From NCBI GenBank assembly GCA_934177795.1, contig CAKPPS010000001.1:1-64000 (forward strand): DNA of 64,000 bases, read 5' to 3'. The translations under genes were made by a program, and so were the position numbers. This DNA comes from an uncultured Clostridia bacterium. GTDB lineage: Bacteria > Bacillota > Clostridia > TANB77 > CAG-508. How positions within the stretch are numbered: the first letter of the stretch is position 1; each line of letters opens with the position of its first letter. Shown in pieces: positions 8,239 to 18,133 of this stretch. The notes beneath the pieces were generated by a model. The model made no database searches, was not told where the DNA came from, and saw nothing but the letters and a program-made list of their open reading frames with translations.

Positions 8239-9561
8239 ATGGATAAAATAAGAGAAATAGCATTAAAAACATTATATAAAATAGATAAAGAAGAGGCATA
8301 TTCTAATATTGCTTTAAATGAAATTATAAAAGAAAATAGAAATAAAATAGATGATAGAGATATTGGTTTTATTTCGGAATTAGTTTATGGAGTTACTACA
8401 TGGAGACTAACGCTAGATGAAATAATAAAAAAATATTCTAATATTAGATTAAAGAAAATTTCATGTTGGATTATAAATATATTAAGGATGGGGATTTATC
8501 AAATAATATTTTTGGACAAGATTCCGAAGTCAGCTGCAGTAAATGAAAGTGTGAATTTAGCAAAAAGATATGGACATAAGAGTAGTTCGAATTTTGTTAA
8601 TGCCATTTTAAGAAAGGTAACTAAAAAAGACTATCAAGACTTTTTTGATATCGAGAATGATATAGAAAGAATTTCAAAAACAACATCTATGCCTATATGG
8701 ATAATTGAAGAGTTGAAAAAATCAATCAATATAGAATTTGTTGAAAAAATTTGTCAAAATTCCAATGAGAGACCAAGTTTGATGATAAGAATAAATAGAT
8801 TGAAAACAAATAAAAATAATTTTATAAAATTATTAAATGATAGAAATATAAAATTTAGAGAATGTGAATTTGATGATTTTTTGGTTTTAGAAAAAGTCAA
8901 AAATATAGAAAAATTAGATTTGTTTAAAAATGGTTATTTTACAATTCAAGATGAAGGAGCAGGTCTAATAGCACTAGCTATGAACCCAGAACCAGAGGAT
9001 TATATATTAGATACATGTAGTAGCCCAGGAGGTAAAACAACTTATATGGCAGAATTAATGAATAATAAGGGAAAAATTATAGCAAATGATTTATATCCTC
9101 ATAGAATAGAACTTGTTAAACAAAATGCTAGAAGATTAGGTATTGATATAATAGAAGCATATTGCAAGGATGCAACCATATATGAAGAAGAATATAAAGA
9201 GAAATTTGATAAAATTTTATTAGATGTACCTTGTCTTGGAATAGGCGTATTGAAACGAAAACCAGATATAAAATGGAAAAGAAAAAAAGAAGATATTTGT
9301 GAGATAACTAATTTACAGAAGCAAATACTAGAAAATTGTTCGCAATATTTAAAATCAGGAGGAATTTTGGTGTATTCAACTTGCAGTATTTTGCCTGCAG
9401 AGAATGAAAAAGTAATAAATGACTTTTTAAAAAAACATAAAGATTTTCACACTGAAAATCTTGGAACTATGTGTGGAAAGTACGAAAAATTAAGCAATTT
9501 ACAGTTGTATCAAAACATGGAAAATGATGGATTTTTCATTAGTAAATTAAGAAAAAAATAA
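8239..9561 (+). CDS. rsmB: 16S rRNA (cytosine-967-C5)-methyltransferase
   Basis: 440 residues. The N-terminal NusB-like RNA-binding domain (ALKTLYKIDKEEAYSNIALNEI, then IPKSAAVNESVNLAKRY) is followed by a Rossmann methyltransferase: DTCSSPGGKTTYMAELM for AdoMet, and the two cysteines of RNA m5C enzymes, LLDVPCLGIGVLKRKPDIKW and VYSTCSI. ATG 8239 is preferred to ATG 8233 because AAAAGGA is only about 1 nt from the earlier codon and 7 nt from 8239. Transcribed alone behind a pseudoknot leader. Confidence 0.92.
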   Translation: MDKIREIALKTLYKIDKEEAYSNIALNEIIKENRNKIDDRDIGFISELVYGVTTWRLTLDEIIKKYSNIRLKKISCWIINILRMGIYQIIFLDKIPKSAAVNESVNLAKRYGHKSSSNFVNAILRKVTKKDYQDFFDIENDIERISKTTSMPIWIIEELKKSINIEFVEKICQNSNERPSLMIRINRLKTNKNNFIKLLNDRNIKFRECEFDDFLVLEKVKNIEKLDLFKNGYFTIQDEGAGLIALAMNPEPEDYILDTCSSPGGKTTYMAELMNNKGKIIANDLYPHRIELVKQNARRLGIDIIEAYCKDATIYEEEYKEKFDKILLDVPCLGIGVLKRKPDIKWKRKKEDICEITNLQKQILENCSQYLKSGGILVYSTCSILPAENEKVINDFLKKHKDFHTENLGTMCGKYEKLSNLQLYQNMENDGFFISKLRKK

Positions 9562-9750
9562 ATGTTACATTTACATTACAGTTAAATTACAATTATATTA
9601 AAGCTATTGATTTTTATAGCTATAATGTTAAAATTAATTAGAACTAATTAGGAATATTGTAAAAAAGAGTTTTTTATAGATAAATGTTCAAGTATTAATT
9701 TTTAGCTAGTGTAAAAAATATAAATAGAATAAATGAAAAAGGAGCAAAAA

Positions 9751-11370
9751 ATGGCTAACTGTTTAGGATTATATGTAGAAAACAACATAATTAAATATGC
9801 AAAAATGTCAAAAGATCATGATCAACTTAAAGTTGAATCTTTTGGTGTTAAGTTTTATGACAATTTGGAAACAGCTGTAAAACAGATAATAGATGAAACA
9901 TATAGTTATAAAGTTCCAATTAGTATAAATTTATCAGAAGAAATTTATAATTATTTTGATATGTTTTCAATGTTAACAAATAAAGATTTAATAAAAGCTA
10001 TAAAAACAGAATTTGATATGTACTGTGGTGAACAAGGATATAATCCAAATGTTTTTGAAACAAGATATGTTGTTTCAAAAAATCCAGAAGACAAAGAAAA
10101 ACTAAAGGTTATTCATATAGCTGCTAATAAAATAGAATTAAATAAAAAAGTACAATCATTTGAAAAATATAATTTTAAAAATATATTACCAACACCATTA
10201 ACAATAACTAATTTAATAGAGACAAGACCAAAAGAAAATTATTTAATAGTAAATATGGAAGCTAATACAACAGTAACAACAATTATTGATGAAAATATAT
10301 ATGATATAAATACTTTTGATATAGGCTGCCAAGAGTTTTTAACGAAAATTAATTTAAAAGAAAACTCTTTAGCAAAAGCCTATGAAATTTGCAAAAACAC
10401 TACGATTTATACATCAGAAGGTAAAGAATTACAAGAAAATGAAATAGGGTATTTAGAAGACATTATGCCAACTTTGTATAATATTGTTGGAAATGTAAGA
10501 AAGATAATAAATGAAAGTGAAGAAAAAATTTCAAAAGTGTATTTGACAGGGACAGCTACATTAATTAATAACATTGATTTATATTTCCAAGAATATTTGA
10601 GTGAAGTTAATTGTGAGATTTTAAAACCTTATTTTGTTAATGCAACAAATGATATTAATATAAAAGATTATATAGAGGTAAATACAGCGCTTTCTTTAGC
10701 TATGTCTGGATTAGGAAATGGGGTTCAAGGAATTAACTTTAAAAAATTAGGATTTGCTGATAAAATTCCAGATTGGATGAAAATAGAGATAAGCCCAGGA
10801 AAAGAAAAACAAAGTAAGTTAGCACAGTCAGGATGGTTCACAAATGATTTAGGTGAAAAATTAGATAAAACAGAAATTGGATTATTGAGAACGGCAGGAG
10901 CTTTAGCTATATTATTTATAGTTTATAGTAGTTTTTCATCTTTATTAAATAAACAAATGGATAAAAAAGAAAATGATGCAAAACAGTCTATAAGTAATAC
11001 AACAGCACAAATTCAATTAGCAGATAATGATAAATCTAAAATAGATTCAAGAACAAATGATTATGCAACAATGATTCAAAGTTTACAAGATTTAAATGAT
11101 AAAATAGCAGATGCAAATAAAACTAGAGATGCAATTCCAAACTTATTAAATTCTATAATGTATATAGTACCAGAAAATGTGCAGGTTACTTCAATTCAAA
11201 ATACTACAGGAACACATATAGTTATAGAGGCTCAATCTAATAAATATGAGCAATTAGGTATGTTTAAAGCAAAATTAGATACAGGAATGTATTTATCAAA
11301 TGTAATTTCTACATCTGGACAACAATCTAATAATATTATTAAAGTAAAAATAGAAGGAGATTTGCCATGA
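9751..11370 (+). CDS. pilM: Type IV pilus PilM-PilN fusion
   Basis: 539 residues. Residues 1-~340 resemble the actin-like PilM ATPase (GLYVENNIIKYAKMSK, later IVNMEANTTVTTIIDE and KVYLTGTATLINNIDLYF). A single membrane helix at ~378-398 and a periplasm-facing coiled coil plus PilN-like domain (NLLNSIMYIVPENVQVTSIQ) follow, so PilM and PilN, usually separate, are fused. ATG 9751 has AAGGAG 6 nt upstream; the ATG six codons earlier overlaps that SD. First gene of the pilus operon; the 3' end overlaps pilO by 4 nt. Confidence 0.8.
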   Translation: MANCLGLYVENNIIKYAKMSKDHDQLKVESFGVKFYDNLETAVKQIIDETYSYKVPISINLSEEIYNYFDMFSMLTNKDLIKAIKTEFDMYCGEQGYNPNVFETRYVVSKNPEDKEKLKVIHIAANKIELNKKVQSFEKYNFKNILPTPLTITNLIETRPKENYLIVNMEANTTVTTIIDENIYDINTFDIGCQEFLTKINLKENSLAKAYEICKNTTIYTSEGKELQENEIGYLEDIMPTLYNIVGNVRKIINESEEKISKVYLTGTATLINNIDLYFQEYLSEVNCEILKPYFVNATNDINIKDYIEVNTALSLAMSGLGNGVQGINFKKLGFADKIPDWMKIEISPGKEKQSKLAQSGWFTNDLGEKLDKTEIGLLRTAGALAILFIVYSSFSSLLNKQMDKKENDAKQSISNTTAQIQLADNDKSKIDSRTNDYATMIQSLQDLNDKIADANKTRDAIPNLLNSIMYIVPENVQVTSIQNTTGTHIVIEAQSNKYEQLGMFKAKLDTGMYLSNVISTSGQQSNNIIKVKIEGDLP

Positions 11371-12134
11371 AAAAATTATTAATCTTAATATTAATTGCAC
11401 TTATTTTAACATTAACTATTTTTACGTTTATGAATGGTTTAAATATAGGTGGTCTTCAGATTTTAGGACTTAAGCAAATACAAGATAAAAATGCAGAACT
11501 AGAAGGGAAAGTTACAGAAGCAACTAAATTGGCTAGTTCAAATTTTCCAAGTAAAATAAGTGAATTAAATACTAGTATGAAAAATTTAGAAACAAAGAAA
11601 AAAAGCTATGAAGACATGGTAGCAGTAAGTGATTCAGATGATGTTCAGACAGCAAGTAAATTATCAAAATATAATTTGGATTTTTTATGGGCAAGAATAG
11701 GAACACATGCAACAGGTGAAGGTGTTAATATAGATATGTCATTGACAAAAGGATCAGGAGATAAAGACACATATAATATTAATTTTACAGCAGTAGGAGC
11801 TTATGTAGGAATTTCTGAATTTATTAGAGATATTGAAGATGATTCAAATTTAGCATTTAAAATTGAAGGGTTTTCAATGTCAGCAGGAGAATCAACATCA
11901 CAATTAAAAGCAACATTTGTATGTAAAAATATTCCGATAGAAGGAGTTTCTGCGATAGATGCACCTGCTACTACAACAGAAAAAAATGGAAACAACACAA
12001 CAAATAATGCGTCAACTAGCAATTCTAGTACAAATACAGGCTCATCAAATACTTCGAATGTAACGAATAGTAGTAATACAGCAACAACGAGTAATGCAGT
12101 TTCAACACAAAACACTACGACAACAAATCAGTAA
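11367..12134 (+). CDS. pilO: PilO-like pilus assembly protein
   Basis: 255 residues: one N-terminal membrane helix, coiled coil, then a ferredoxin-like domain (KLSKYNLDFLWARIGTHATGEGVNIDMSL, VGAYVGISEFIRDIEDD). Position after PilMN and topology mark it as PilO, partner of PilN in the inner-membrane alignment complex. The last ~55 residues are a low-complexity Thr/Ser/Asn tail. ATG overlaps the pilMN stop (ATGA), indicating coupling. Confidence 0.75.
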   Translation: MKKLLILILIALILTLTIFTFMNGLNIGGLQILGLKQIQDKNAELEGKVTEATKLASSNFPSKISELNTSMKNLETKKKSYEDMVAVSDSDDVQTASKLSKYNLDFLWARIGTHATGEGVNIDMSLTKGSGDKDTYNINFTAVGAYVGISEFIRDIEDDSNLAFKIEGFSMSAGESTSQLKATFVCKNIPIEGVSAIDAPATTTEKNGNNTTNNASTSNSSTNTGSSNTSNVTNSSNTATTSNAVSTQNTTTTNQ

Positions 12135-12145
12135 AGGAGATAACT

Positions 12146-12619
12146 ATGGCTAAAAATATTATAAAAGAAATTATTATTATGCTATTATTGTGTTTAGCAA
12201 TTATATTAGTTCTTGGAGTGTTGTTATATGAATATGTACCAAGTAATAAAATTATTCCTGATGAAGTATCTTATACAGCACCTGAAAATATTAAAGAAGA
12301 ATTAAGCAAAAGTGATGATGTAGATAATGATAATGTTATATTAACTTATAGTATAAATTCTAGTGATTTGAATAATTATCAAAAAATAAAAACTTATGTA
12401 CCAGGAAAACAAAATCCATTTTCAGACGGAACAAGTTCAAATCAACAAGGAAATAACAATCAATCTAATTCAAACAATACTAATTCTGGAAATAATAATT
12501 CAAGTAATTCAAATAATAATAGCTCAAATAATGATACAAATAATTCAAATACAGGAAATAATACAACAGGCACTACAACTAATAATTCAGGATATTTGCC
12601 TGATAAGGGAACAAAATAA
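12146..12619 (+). CDS. Small membrane protein of the pilus operon, possibly PilP-like
   Basis: 157 residues with one N-terminal membrane helix, a short folded stretch ending YVPGKQNPFSDG, and a ~55-residue Asn/Ser-rich tail. PilP proteins have a comparable x(D/N)PF motif and follow pilO, so a PilP-like role is plausible. No lipoprotein Cys or beta-domain is seen, so the call rests mainly on position. SD AAAGGAG upstream. Confidence 0.5.
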   Translation: MAKNIIKEIIIMLLLCLAIILVLGVLLYEYVPSNKIIPDEVSYTAPENIKEELSKSDDVDNDNVILTYSINSSDLNNYQKIKTYVPGKQNPFSDGTSSNQQGNNNQSNSNNTNSGNNNSSNSNNNSSNNDTNNSNTGNNTTGTTTNNSGYLPDKGTK

Positions 12620-12696
12620 AAGTTTTCAACGTTATGTTTTTTAAAACATAAATTATATATATAAATTTATTTCAAAAGAAAAGGAGGAAAAACGAC

Positions 12697-13122
12697 ATGA
12701 GAAAAGAAAAGGGTATTACATTAATTGCCTTAGTAATTACAATTATCGTTTTATTAATTTTAGCAGGAGTAACAATAGCAATGCTTACAGGAGATAACGG
12801 AATTTTAACAAAAACAAACCAAGCTAAAACAAATACAGGTAAAGGAGAAGCAGCAGATAAAATAAATATGGCTTTAAATGCAGAATATGCTAATATATTA
12901 TCAGATGGAAAAATGTCAGGTGCGAGTGATAGCGCAATTGCAACAGCAGAAGAAATTGCAAAAACTAATGGAATTACTACTAGTGAATTTACTATTACAC
13001 CAGGAGCAACTATGACAGATGCTACAGTTTTGACAATCACATCAAAAACTTATGGTGATGTAACAGGAAAAATAACTTATGCGGATAATAAATATGAAGT
13101 TGAAAAAGCAAAAGTAAAATAA
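12697..13122 (+). CDS. pilA: Type IV pilin 1
   Basis: 141 residues. Short basic leader MRKEKG, cleavage expected after Gly, then the hydrophobic N-terminal helix ITLIALVITIIVLLILAGVT. The usual Glu5 is Ala. The mature part is small, with NGILTKTNQAKTNTGKGEAA in the linker and a compact beta C-domain. It is almost identical to the next gene, diverging only in the last ~50 residues. SD AAGGAGG. Its 78-bp upstream gap may carry a separate transcript start. Confidence 0.92.
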   Translation: MRKEKGITLIALVITIIVLLILAGVTIAMLTGDNGILTKTNQAKTNTGKGEAADKINMALNAEYANILSDGKMSGASDSAIATAEEIAKTNGITTSEFTITPGATMTDATVLTITSKTYGDVTGKITYADNKYEVEKAKVK

Positions 13123-13140
13123 TAAGGAGGAAGTTTTATA

Positions 13141-13566
13141 ATGAAAAATAATAAAGGTATTACATTAATTGCTTTAGTAATTACAATTATCGTATTATTA
13201 ATTTTAGCAGGAGTAACAATAGCAATGCTTACAGGAGATAACGGAATTTTAACAAAAACAAATCAAGCTAAAACAAATACAAGTAAAGGAGAAGCAGCTG
13301 ATAAAATAAATATGGCTTTAAATGCAGAATATGCTAATATATTATCAGATGGGAAAATGTCAGGTGCGAGTGATAGCGCAATTGCAACAGCAGATGAAAT
13401 TGCAAAAACTAATGGAATTACTACTAGTGAATTTGATATTCAACCAGGAACATCTATGACAGGTGAAACAGTTTTGACAATCACATCAACAACTTATAGT
13501 GATGTGTCAGGAAAAATAACTTATAAAGATGGTAAATATGAAGTTACAAGAGCAGTAGTAAACTAA
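13141..13566 (+). CDS. Type IV pilin 2 (tandem paralog)
   Basis: 141 residues, leader MKNNKG, the same helix and first ~100 residues as pilin 1; changes are concentrated at 109-141 (FDIQPGTSMTGETVLT, then the YSDVSGKITYKDGKYEV stretch). Conservation extends to synonymous positions, indicating recent duplication or gene conversion. Glu5 is again Ala. SD AAGGAGG 10 nt upstream. A strong hairpin follows the stop. Confidence 0.9.
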   Translation: MKNNKGITLIALVITIIVLLILAGVTIAMLTGDNGILTKTNQAKTNTSKGEAADKINMALNAEYANILSDGKMSGASDSAIATADEIAKTNGITTSEFDIQPGTSMTGETVLTITSTTYSDVSGKITYKDGKYEVTRAVVN

Positions 13567-13574
13567 ATAAAAAT

Positions 13575-13606
13575 AAGCCATATACACATCTAAGTGTGTA
13601 TGGCTT
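13575..13606 (+). terminator. Hairpin after the pilin pair
   Basis: AAGCCATA-T-ACAC pairs with GTGT-G-TATGGCTT (13 bp with one wobble), 8 nt after pilin 2. There is no T run, so it more likely protects pilin mRNA 3' ends or causes partial termination, raising pilin levels over the downstream machinery (inference). Confidence 0.6.
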
Positions 13607-13630
13607 AACTTATAAAAGAAAGGGATAAAA

Positions 13631-14446
13631 ATGGATATATTACTATACATATTAATATTTATAATGGGAACTGTATTTGGAAGTTTTTATACTTTAGCAA
13701 TATATAGAATACCTAAAAAACAAGATATAACACACACACATTCATATTGTCCTAATTGCAATCATAAATTAGGGTTTTTAGACCTGATACCAGTATTTAG
13801 CTATATTTTTTTATTAGGAAAATGTAGATATTGTAAACAGAAGATTAGACCACGATATTGTATAATAGAAATTTTATCAGGTTTAGTATTTTTGGCAATG
13901 GCTTATGTAATGAATATTAGTATCACAAATTTAAATACAACAGTTCTTGCTGAAAGTGCATTTATGGCACTTTATTTGTGTTTTGTATTCTTGATGGCAG
14001 GTATTGATATAGAAAATAGGAAAATAGAAAAATCAGTTTCAATGTATGGTGTTATAATATCTATTGCATATATAATATACCTATGTGTAATAGAAAAAGC
14101 TAGTATATATAGATATATTATATATTTAATATTTTACATATTAATTCTAACTCTAGATACTATTACATTAAAAAAATTTGCTAAAAACAGTTATGTTAAT
14201 GGAGTTATATTAACAGCATTAACAATGACGATATTTACAGGAGAATATGTAACAATAAATACTATCATTATTACATCACTTGCTGTGGCTGTTAATTTAT
14301 TATTACATAAAATTGAAAATATAAGAAAAAAAGTAAGAAGAGAAGAAAAAAATTATGGAAAAGATGTAGAATATGGTTTTTATTTAGGAGTTTCAAATAT
14401 TTTAAGTTTATTATTTGTATTAGGATGGTATAAATTTTTTATTTAG
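13631..14446 (+). CDS. pilD: Prepilin peptidase / N-methyltransferase
   Basis: 271 residues, polytopic. N-terminal GTVFGSFYTLAIYRIP, two CxxC zinc pairs (CPNCNHKLG and CRYCKQKI), RPRYCIIEILSG, and the aspartate-peptidase motif in AGIDIENRKI. It cleaves the leaders of the pilins here and methylates the new N-terminus. The second catalytic Asp region is less typical (LILTLDTITLKKF). SD GAAAGGG. Confidence 0.9.
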   Translation: MDILLYILIFIMGTVFGSFYTLAIYRIPKKQDITHTHSYCPNCNHKLGFLDLIPVFSYIFLLGKCRYCKQKIRPRYCIIEILSGLVFLAMAYVMNISITNLNTTVLAESAFMALYLCFVFLMAGIDIENRKIEKSVSMYGVIISIAYIIYLCVIEKASIYRYIIYLIFYILILTLDTITLKKFAKNSYVNGVILTALTMTIFTGEYVTINTIIITSLAVAVNLLLHKIENIRKKVRREEKNYGKDVEYGFYLGVSNILSLLFVLGWYKFFI

Positions 14447-14470
14447 TTGAAAACTAAGAAGGGAATTTTT

Positions 14471-14878
14471 ATGAAAATAAATAGCGAAAAAGGAATAACA
14501 AATATTGATATAACTATTTCAATTATTATTATAACATTATTTGTTTCATTAATTGCAACATTAATGACCAATATAACCAACAACACAAAAGAAACTAAAC
14601 GAAGAGCAGAAGCTATGAATATAGCTATAAATGAAATAGAAAAGGTAAAATCAGTGAATTTTGAAGAAAGTGATAGCCTAAAAACAGATGGAGAAAATGT
14701 ACAAGGAAAAGAAGGATATTATAAAAAAATTTCTATAGAAGATTATGCTGACTTACCACAAAATGCAGGAAAGACAGTAGAAAAAGGATTAGTAAAAAAA
14801 GTTACAGTAGAAATATCATATAAACAAAATAAAGATGTAAAAAAATTTGATTTATCTACTGTTATAGTTAAAAATTAA
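14471..14878 (+). CDS. Minor pilin / pseudopilin (PilV/PulI-like)
   Basis: 135 residues. Leader MKINSEKG then ITNIDITISIIIITLFVSLI, a prepilin helix with a polar start; mature helix continues to NNTKETKRRAEAMNIAINEIEKVKS, typical of minor pilins. ATG 14471 fits the AGAAGGGA SD; the TTG at 14447 does not. Sits between pilD and a second minor pilin. Confidence 0.7.
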   Translation: MKINSEKGITNIDITISIIIITLFVSLIATLMTNITNNTKETKRRAEAMNIAINEIEKVKSVNFEESDSLKTDGENVQGKEGYYKKISIEDYADLPQNAGKTVEKGLVKKVTVEISYKQNKDVKKFDLSTVIVKN

Positions 14879-14888
14879 GGAGATTGCA

Positions 14889-15338
14889 ATGAAATCTGAA
14901 AAAGGAATAACAATGATATCAATGACTATTTATATAATTGTCATGTTATTAGTTGTAACAGCTATAACAAGTATCACAACATATTTTTACAAAAATATAG
15001 ATACAGATTCAGTAAATTCAAATTTAAATCAACAATATACAAAATTTAATTCATTTTTTTTAGAAGATACAAATAAAAAAGGAAATGCAGTAGCAAGACA
15101 AGAAGAAACAAAAGATGAAAATGGTAATATGACTCAGAGATTTATATTATTTACGAGTGGAAATCAATATACTTATGTAAAGAGTAATAAAGCCATATAT
15201 ATAAATAAAATAAAGATAGCCGAGAATATAACAGATTGCATATTTGAGGTTACTAAAGGGCAAAAAACAATAGTAAAAGTGACTATAACTGGAGAAAAAA
15301 ATTTTCAAAAAACTACTGAATATACTTTAGTAGATTAA
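14889..15338 (+). CDS. Minor pilin / pseudopilin (PilW/ComGF-like)
   Basis: 149 residues. Leader MKSEKG, then ITMISMTIYIIVMLLVVTAI, a coiled extension and a beta-rich domain (RFILFTSGNQYTYVKSN, KIAENITDCIFEV) like PilW or ComGF. SD AAGGAGA 7 nt before ATG. Predicted to prime or cap the pilus with the preceding minor pilin. Confidence 0.65.
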   Translation: MKSEKGITMISMTIYIIVMLLVVTAITSITTYFYKNIDTDSVNSNLNQQYTKFNSFFLEDTNKKGNAVARQEETKDENGNMTQRFILFTSGNQYTYVKSNKAIYINKIKIAENITDCIFEVTKGQKTIVKVTITGEKNFQKTTEYTLVD

Positions 15339-15358
15339 ACTGCGAAAGAGGTGTTAAT

Positions 15359-16990
15359 ATGGAATTGAAAAGAAGACAACCAATAGGTGTAGAGTTAGTA
15401 AAAAGAGGTATTGTTAAAGAAAGTGATATAGATAAGGCTTTAGAATATCAAAAAGATCATCCAGATACTAAAATAGGGGATTGCTTATATCAAATAGAAG
15501 CCTGTGATCCATATATTTTAATAACAAGCATAGGTGAGATTTTAGGAGAAAAAGGGATTTTATTAAATAGAGGTCTTATAAGAATTAATATATCAGATTA
15601 TATATCTTTAGACATGGCTAAAAAGAATAAAGTAATACCTTTTGATATTGAAGGTGGAAAAATAAAAGTATGTTTTGCAAGTACTGTTAATAGGAAAAAT
15701 ATAGAATCAATGAGGCTTTTATTTTTAAATAAAGGTCTAATAATGGAAACATATATTACTTTTGAAAAAGATATTATGAATATACTAAAATCTTTAGAAG
15801 GAAAAGCAACGACAGATATAAATGAAAACGGGGTTACAGTTGTAAATTTAGTAGATAGCATAATAAAGACAGGTATAGAAAAAAGAGCAAGTGATATTCA
15901 TATAGAACCAATGGCAACATCTATAAGAGTAAGATATAGAATAGATGGGGAATTGTTTACAGCAGCAAATCTTGATAAAGAAAAACAATCTCAAATAATC
16001 GGTAGATTAAAAGCTATTTCAAATATGCATCAAGAAAAGCAAGAATCACAAGATGGTAGAATTTTACTTTATGATGACTACAATATACGTGTTTCATCAC
16101 AACCAAATGTTTATGGAGAAAAATTTGTTTTAAGATTATTAAAGAAAAATGCTAATATTAAAAATATATTTGATTTAGGTTTTTATGGAGAAGAAGAAGT
16201 ATTTGAAAAAAGTATTAATAAAAGAAATAGTATAACAATAATAGCAGCACCAACAGGAGAAGGAAAGACAACATCTTTATATAGTATTATAGCATATTTA
16301 GATAAACCAGAAATAAATATTACAACAATAGAAGATCCAGTAGAAATAAGAATTCCAGGTTTAAATCAGATTGAAATTGATAATAGAACAACATTTGCGG
16401 GAGCATTAAGAACAGTTTTAAGACAAGATCCAGATATTATACTAGTTGGAGAAATACGTGATAAGGAAACAGCAGAAATAGCTATACAAGCTGGACAAAC
16501 AGGACATTATGTATTGTCAACTATTCATACTATTGATAGTATAGAAGTTATAAACAGATTAAGAAAAATAGGAGTATCTGATTATGATATTGCAAGTACA
16601 TTATCTACTGCTATTTCACAAAGATTGGTAAGAAGAATATGTCCAAAATGTAAAAGAGAAAGAGAATATACAGAAGAAGAAAAACAAATAATTGAAAGTA
16701 TTTTAGAAAAATATGGAGAAAAAGTTGATTTACAAGGAAAGAAAACTTATGATGCTTGTGGATGTGATTATTGTAATGGAACAGGATTTTTTGAAAGAAT
16801 AGGTATTTTTGAGTTCTTGAATATAACAGAGGAATTAAAAGAATTAATTGTTACAGGTGCTTCAAGTATGGATATAAGAAAGAAAGCATTACAAGAAGGA
16901 TATAAACCATTAATAGTAGATGGTATTAATAAAGTTTTAAGAGGAGAAACAACTCTAGAAGAGTTAAACAAAAAATTATTATTTTTCTAA
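15359..16990 (+). CDS. pilB: Pilus assembly ATPase PilB/GspE
   Basis: 543 residues. MshEN-like N-domain (residues 1-~150), then hexameric secretion ATPase: Walker A APTGEGKTTS (~296-305, Glu for the usual Ser), Asp box TIEDPVEI, Walker B RQDPDIILVGEIRD, His box TGHYVLSTIHT, and a zinc finger of four cysteines (CPKC and CDYC) as in GspE/PilB. It powers extension. SD GAAAGAGGTG. Confidence 0.95.
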   Translation: MELKRRQPIGVELVKRGIVKESDIDKALEYQKDHPDTKIGDCLYQIEACDPYILITSIGEILGEKGILLNRGLIRINISDYISLDMAKKNKVIPFDIEGGKIKVCFASTVNRKNIESMRLLFLNKGLIMETYITFEKDIMNILKSLEGKATTDINENGVTVVNLVDSIIKTGIEKRASDIHIEPMATSIRVRYRIDGELFTAANLDKEKQSQIIGRLKAISNMHQEKQESQDGRILLYDDYNIRVSSQPNVYGEKFVLRLLKKNANIKNIFDLGFYGEEEVFEKSINKRNSITIIAAPTGEGKTTSLYSIIAYLDKPEINITTIEDPVEIRIPGLNQIEIDNRTTFAGALRTVLRQDPDIILVGEIRDKETAEIAIQAGQTGHYVLSTIHTIDSIEVINRLRKIGVSDYDIASTLSTAISQRLVRRICPKCKREREYTEEEKQIIESILEKYGEKVDLQGKKTYDACGCDYCNGTGFFERIGIFEFLNITEELKELIVTGASSMDIRKKALQEGYKPLIVDGINKVLRGETTLEELNKKLLFF

Positions 16991-17013
16991 AATAACAAGG
17001 GAGGAAAAGAAAT

Positions 17014-18123
17014 ATGAATATGGATAGAGTTTTGGATATGGCTATTGAAAAAGATGCATCAGATGTTCATTTAATATGTGGTAATAGGCCAATTCTTAGA
17101 ATATCTAGAGATTTAATCGAAATAGAAGATATGGAGCCTTTAACAGAAGATGATATGGCAGAAGTATATGATTATTTAGTAAGAGGTAATGTTGATAAAG
17201 ATGAAATATATAGTAATACAAGAAAACTGGATATTTCTTATGAATTTAAAAATATACGTTTAAGAGTAAATATTTCTTCAGCAGATGAAGTACCTACATG
17301 CACATTAAGACTTATAAAAAATGAATTACCACCTTATGAAACACTAGGAATACCAGATATTGTTAGAAGAATGACATATCAACCACAGGGGTTAATATTA
17401 GTTACAGGTAAAACAAATTCTGGTAAAAGTACAACATTAAATTCAATGATAGATTATATAAATGAAAATCAAAACAAAAAGATTTTAACCTTAGAAAACC
17501 CAATAGAATATAAACATCATTCAAAAAAATCACTTATAGTTCAAAAAGAGGTTGGAAAAGGAAGAGATGTATTAACATTTAGTGATGGTGTAAAAAACTC
17601 TCTAAGGGAAGATTGTGATATATTGGTAATAGGAGAAATTAGAGATAGAGTAACAATGGAAGCAGCAATAGAAATGGCAGAATCTGGTCACTTAGTTGTA
17701 GGTACTTTGCATACAAAATCTTGTGCTGAAACTATAGATAGAATGATAAACTTTTATGAAGTTAGAGACCAAGCAAGTATAAAATATTTATTATCATCAT
17801 TATTAAAACTTGTTGTTTCACAAAGATTGTTAAAAGGAATTGATGGCAAATTAGTCTTAGTTCCAGAAGTAATGGTTGTAGATAATATTGTAGCTGGAAT
17901 TATAAGAAAAGAAAAATTAAGTGTTTCTGAAATAGAAGATGCAATACAAAGTAACCTAGAAAAAGGAAGTATAGGATTGATTAATTCATTAGCTGAACTT
18001 TTTGTAAATAATAAAATAACACTAGATCAAGCAAAAGCACAAATAGAAGAAAAAAATTATGAAATATTAAATAGAACAATTATGCAATTAAAAATAAAAA
18101 AAGGAACAGGAAGTATTTTATAG
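17014..18123 (+). CDS. pilT: Pilus retraction ATPase PilT
   Basis: 369 residues. N-terminal ASDVHL motif, Walker A TGKTNSGKSTTLN (~130-142), Asp box TLENPIEY, Walker B REDCDILVIGEIRD and His box ESGHLVVGTLHT. It lacks the PilB zinc finger and MshEN domain, as expected for PilT. Its presence predicts retractile pili (twitching or DNA uptake). SD GGGAGG. Confidence 0.93.
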   Translation: MNMDRVLDMAIEKDASDVHLICGNRPILRISRDLIEIEDMEPLTEDDMAEVYDYLVRGNVDKDEIYSNTRKLDISYEFKNIRLRVNISSADEVPTCTLRLIKNELPPYETLGIPDIVRRMTYQPQGLILVTGKTNSGKSTTLNSMIDYINENQNKKILTLENPIEYKHHSKKSLIVQKEVGKGRDVLTFSDGVKNSLREDCDILVIGEIRDRVTMEAAIEMAESGHLVVGTLHTKSCAETIDRMINFYEVRDQASIKYLLSSLLKLVVSQRLLKGIDGKLVLVPEVMVVDNIVAGIIRKEKLSVSEIEDAIQSNLEKGSIGLINSLAELFVNNKITLDQAKAQIEEKNYEILNRTIMQLKIKKGTGSIL

Positions 18124-18133
18124 GAGGTAAGAA

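Noticed and set aside
12396..12644. ORF overlapping the pilus small membrane-protein gene
   Set aside because: Ile/Gln-rich shadow of an Asn/Ser repeat tail in another frame, without an SD.
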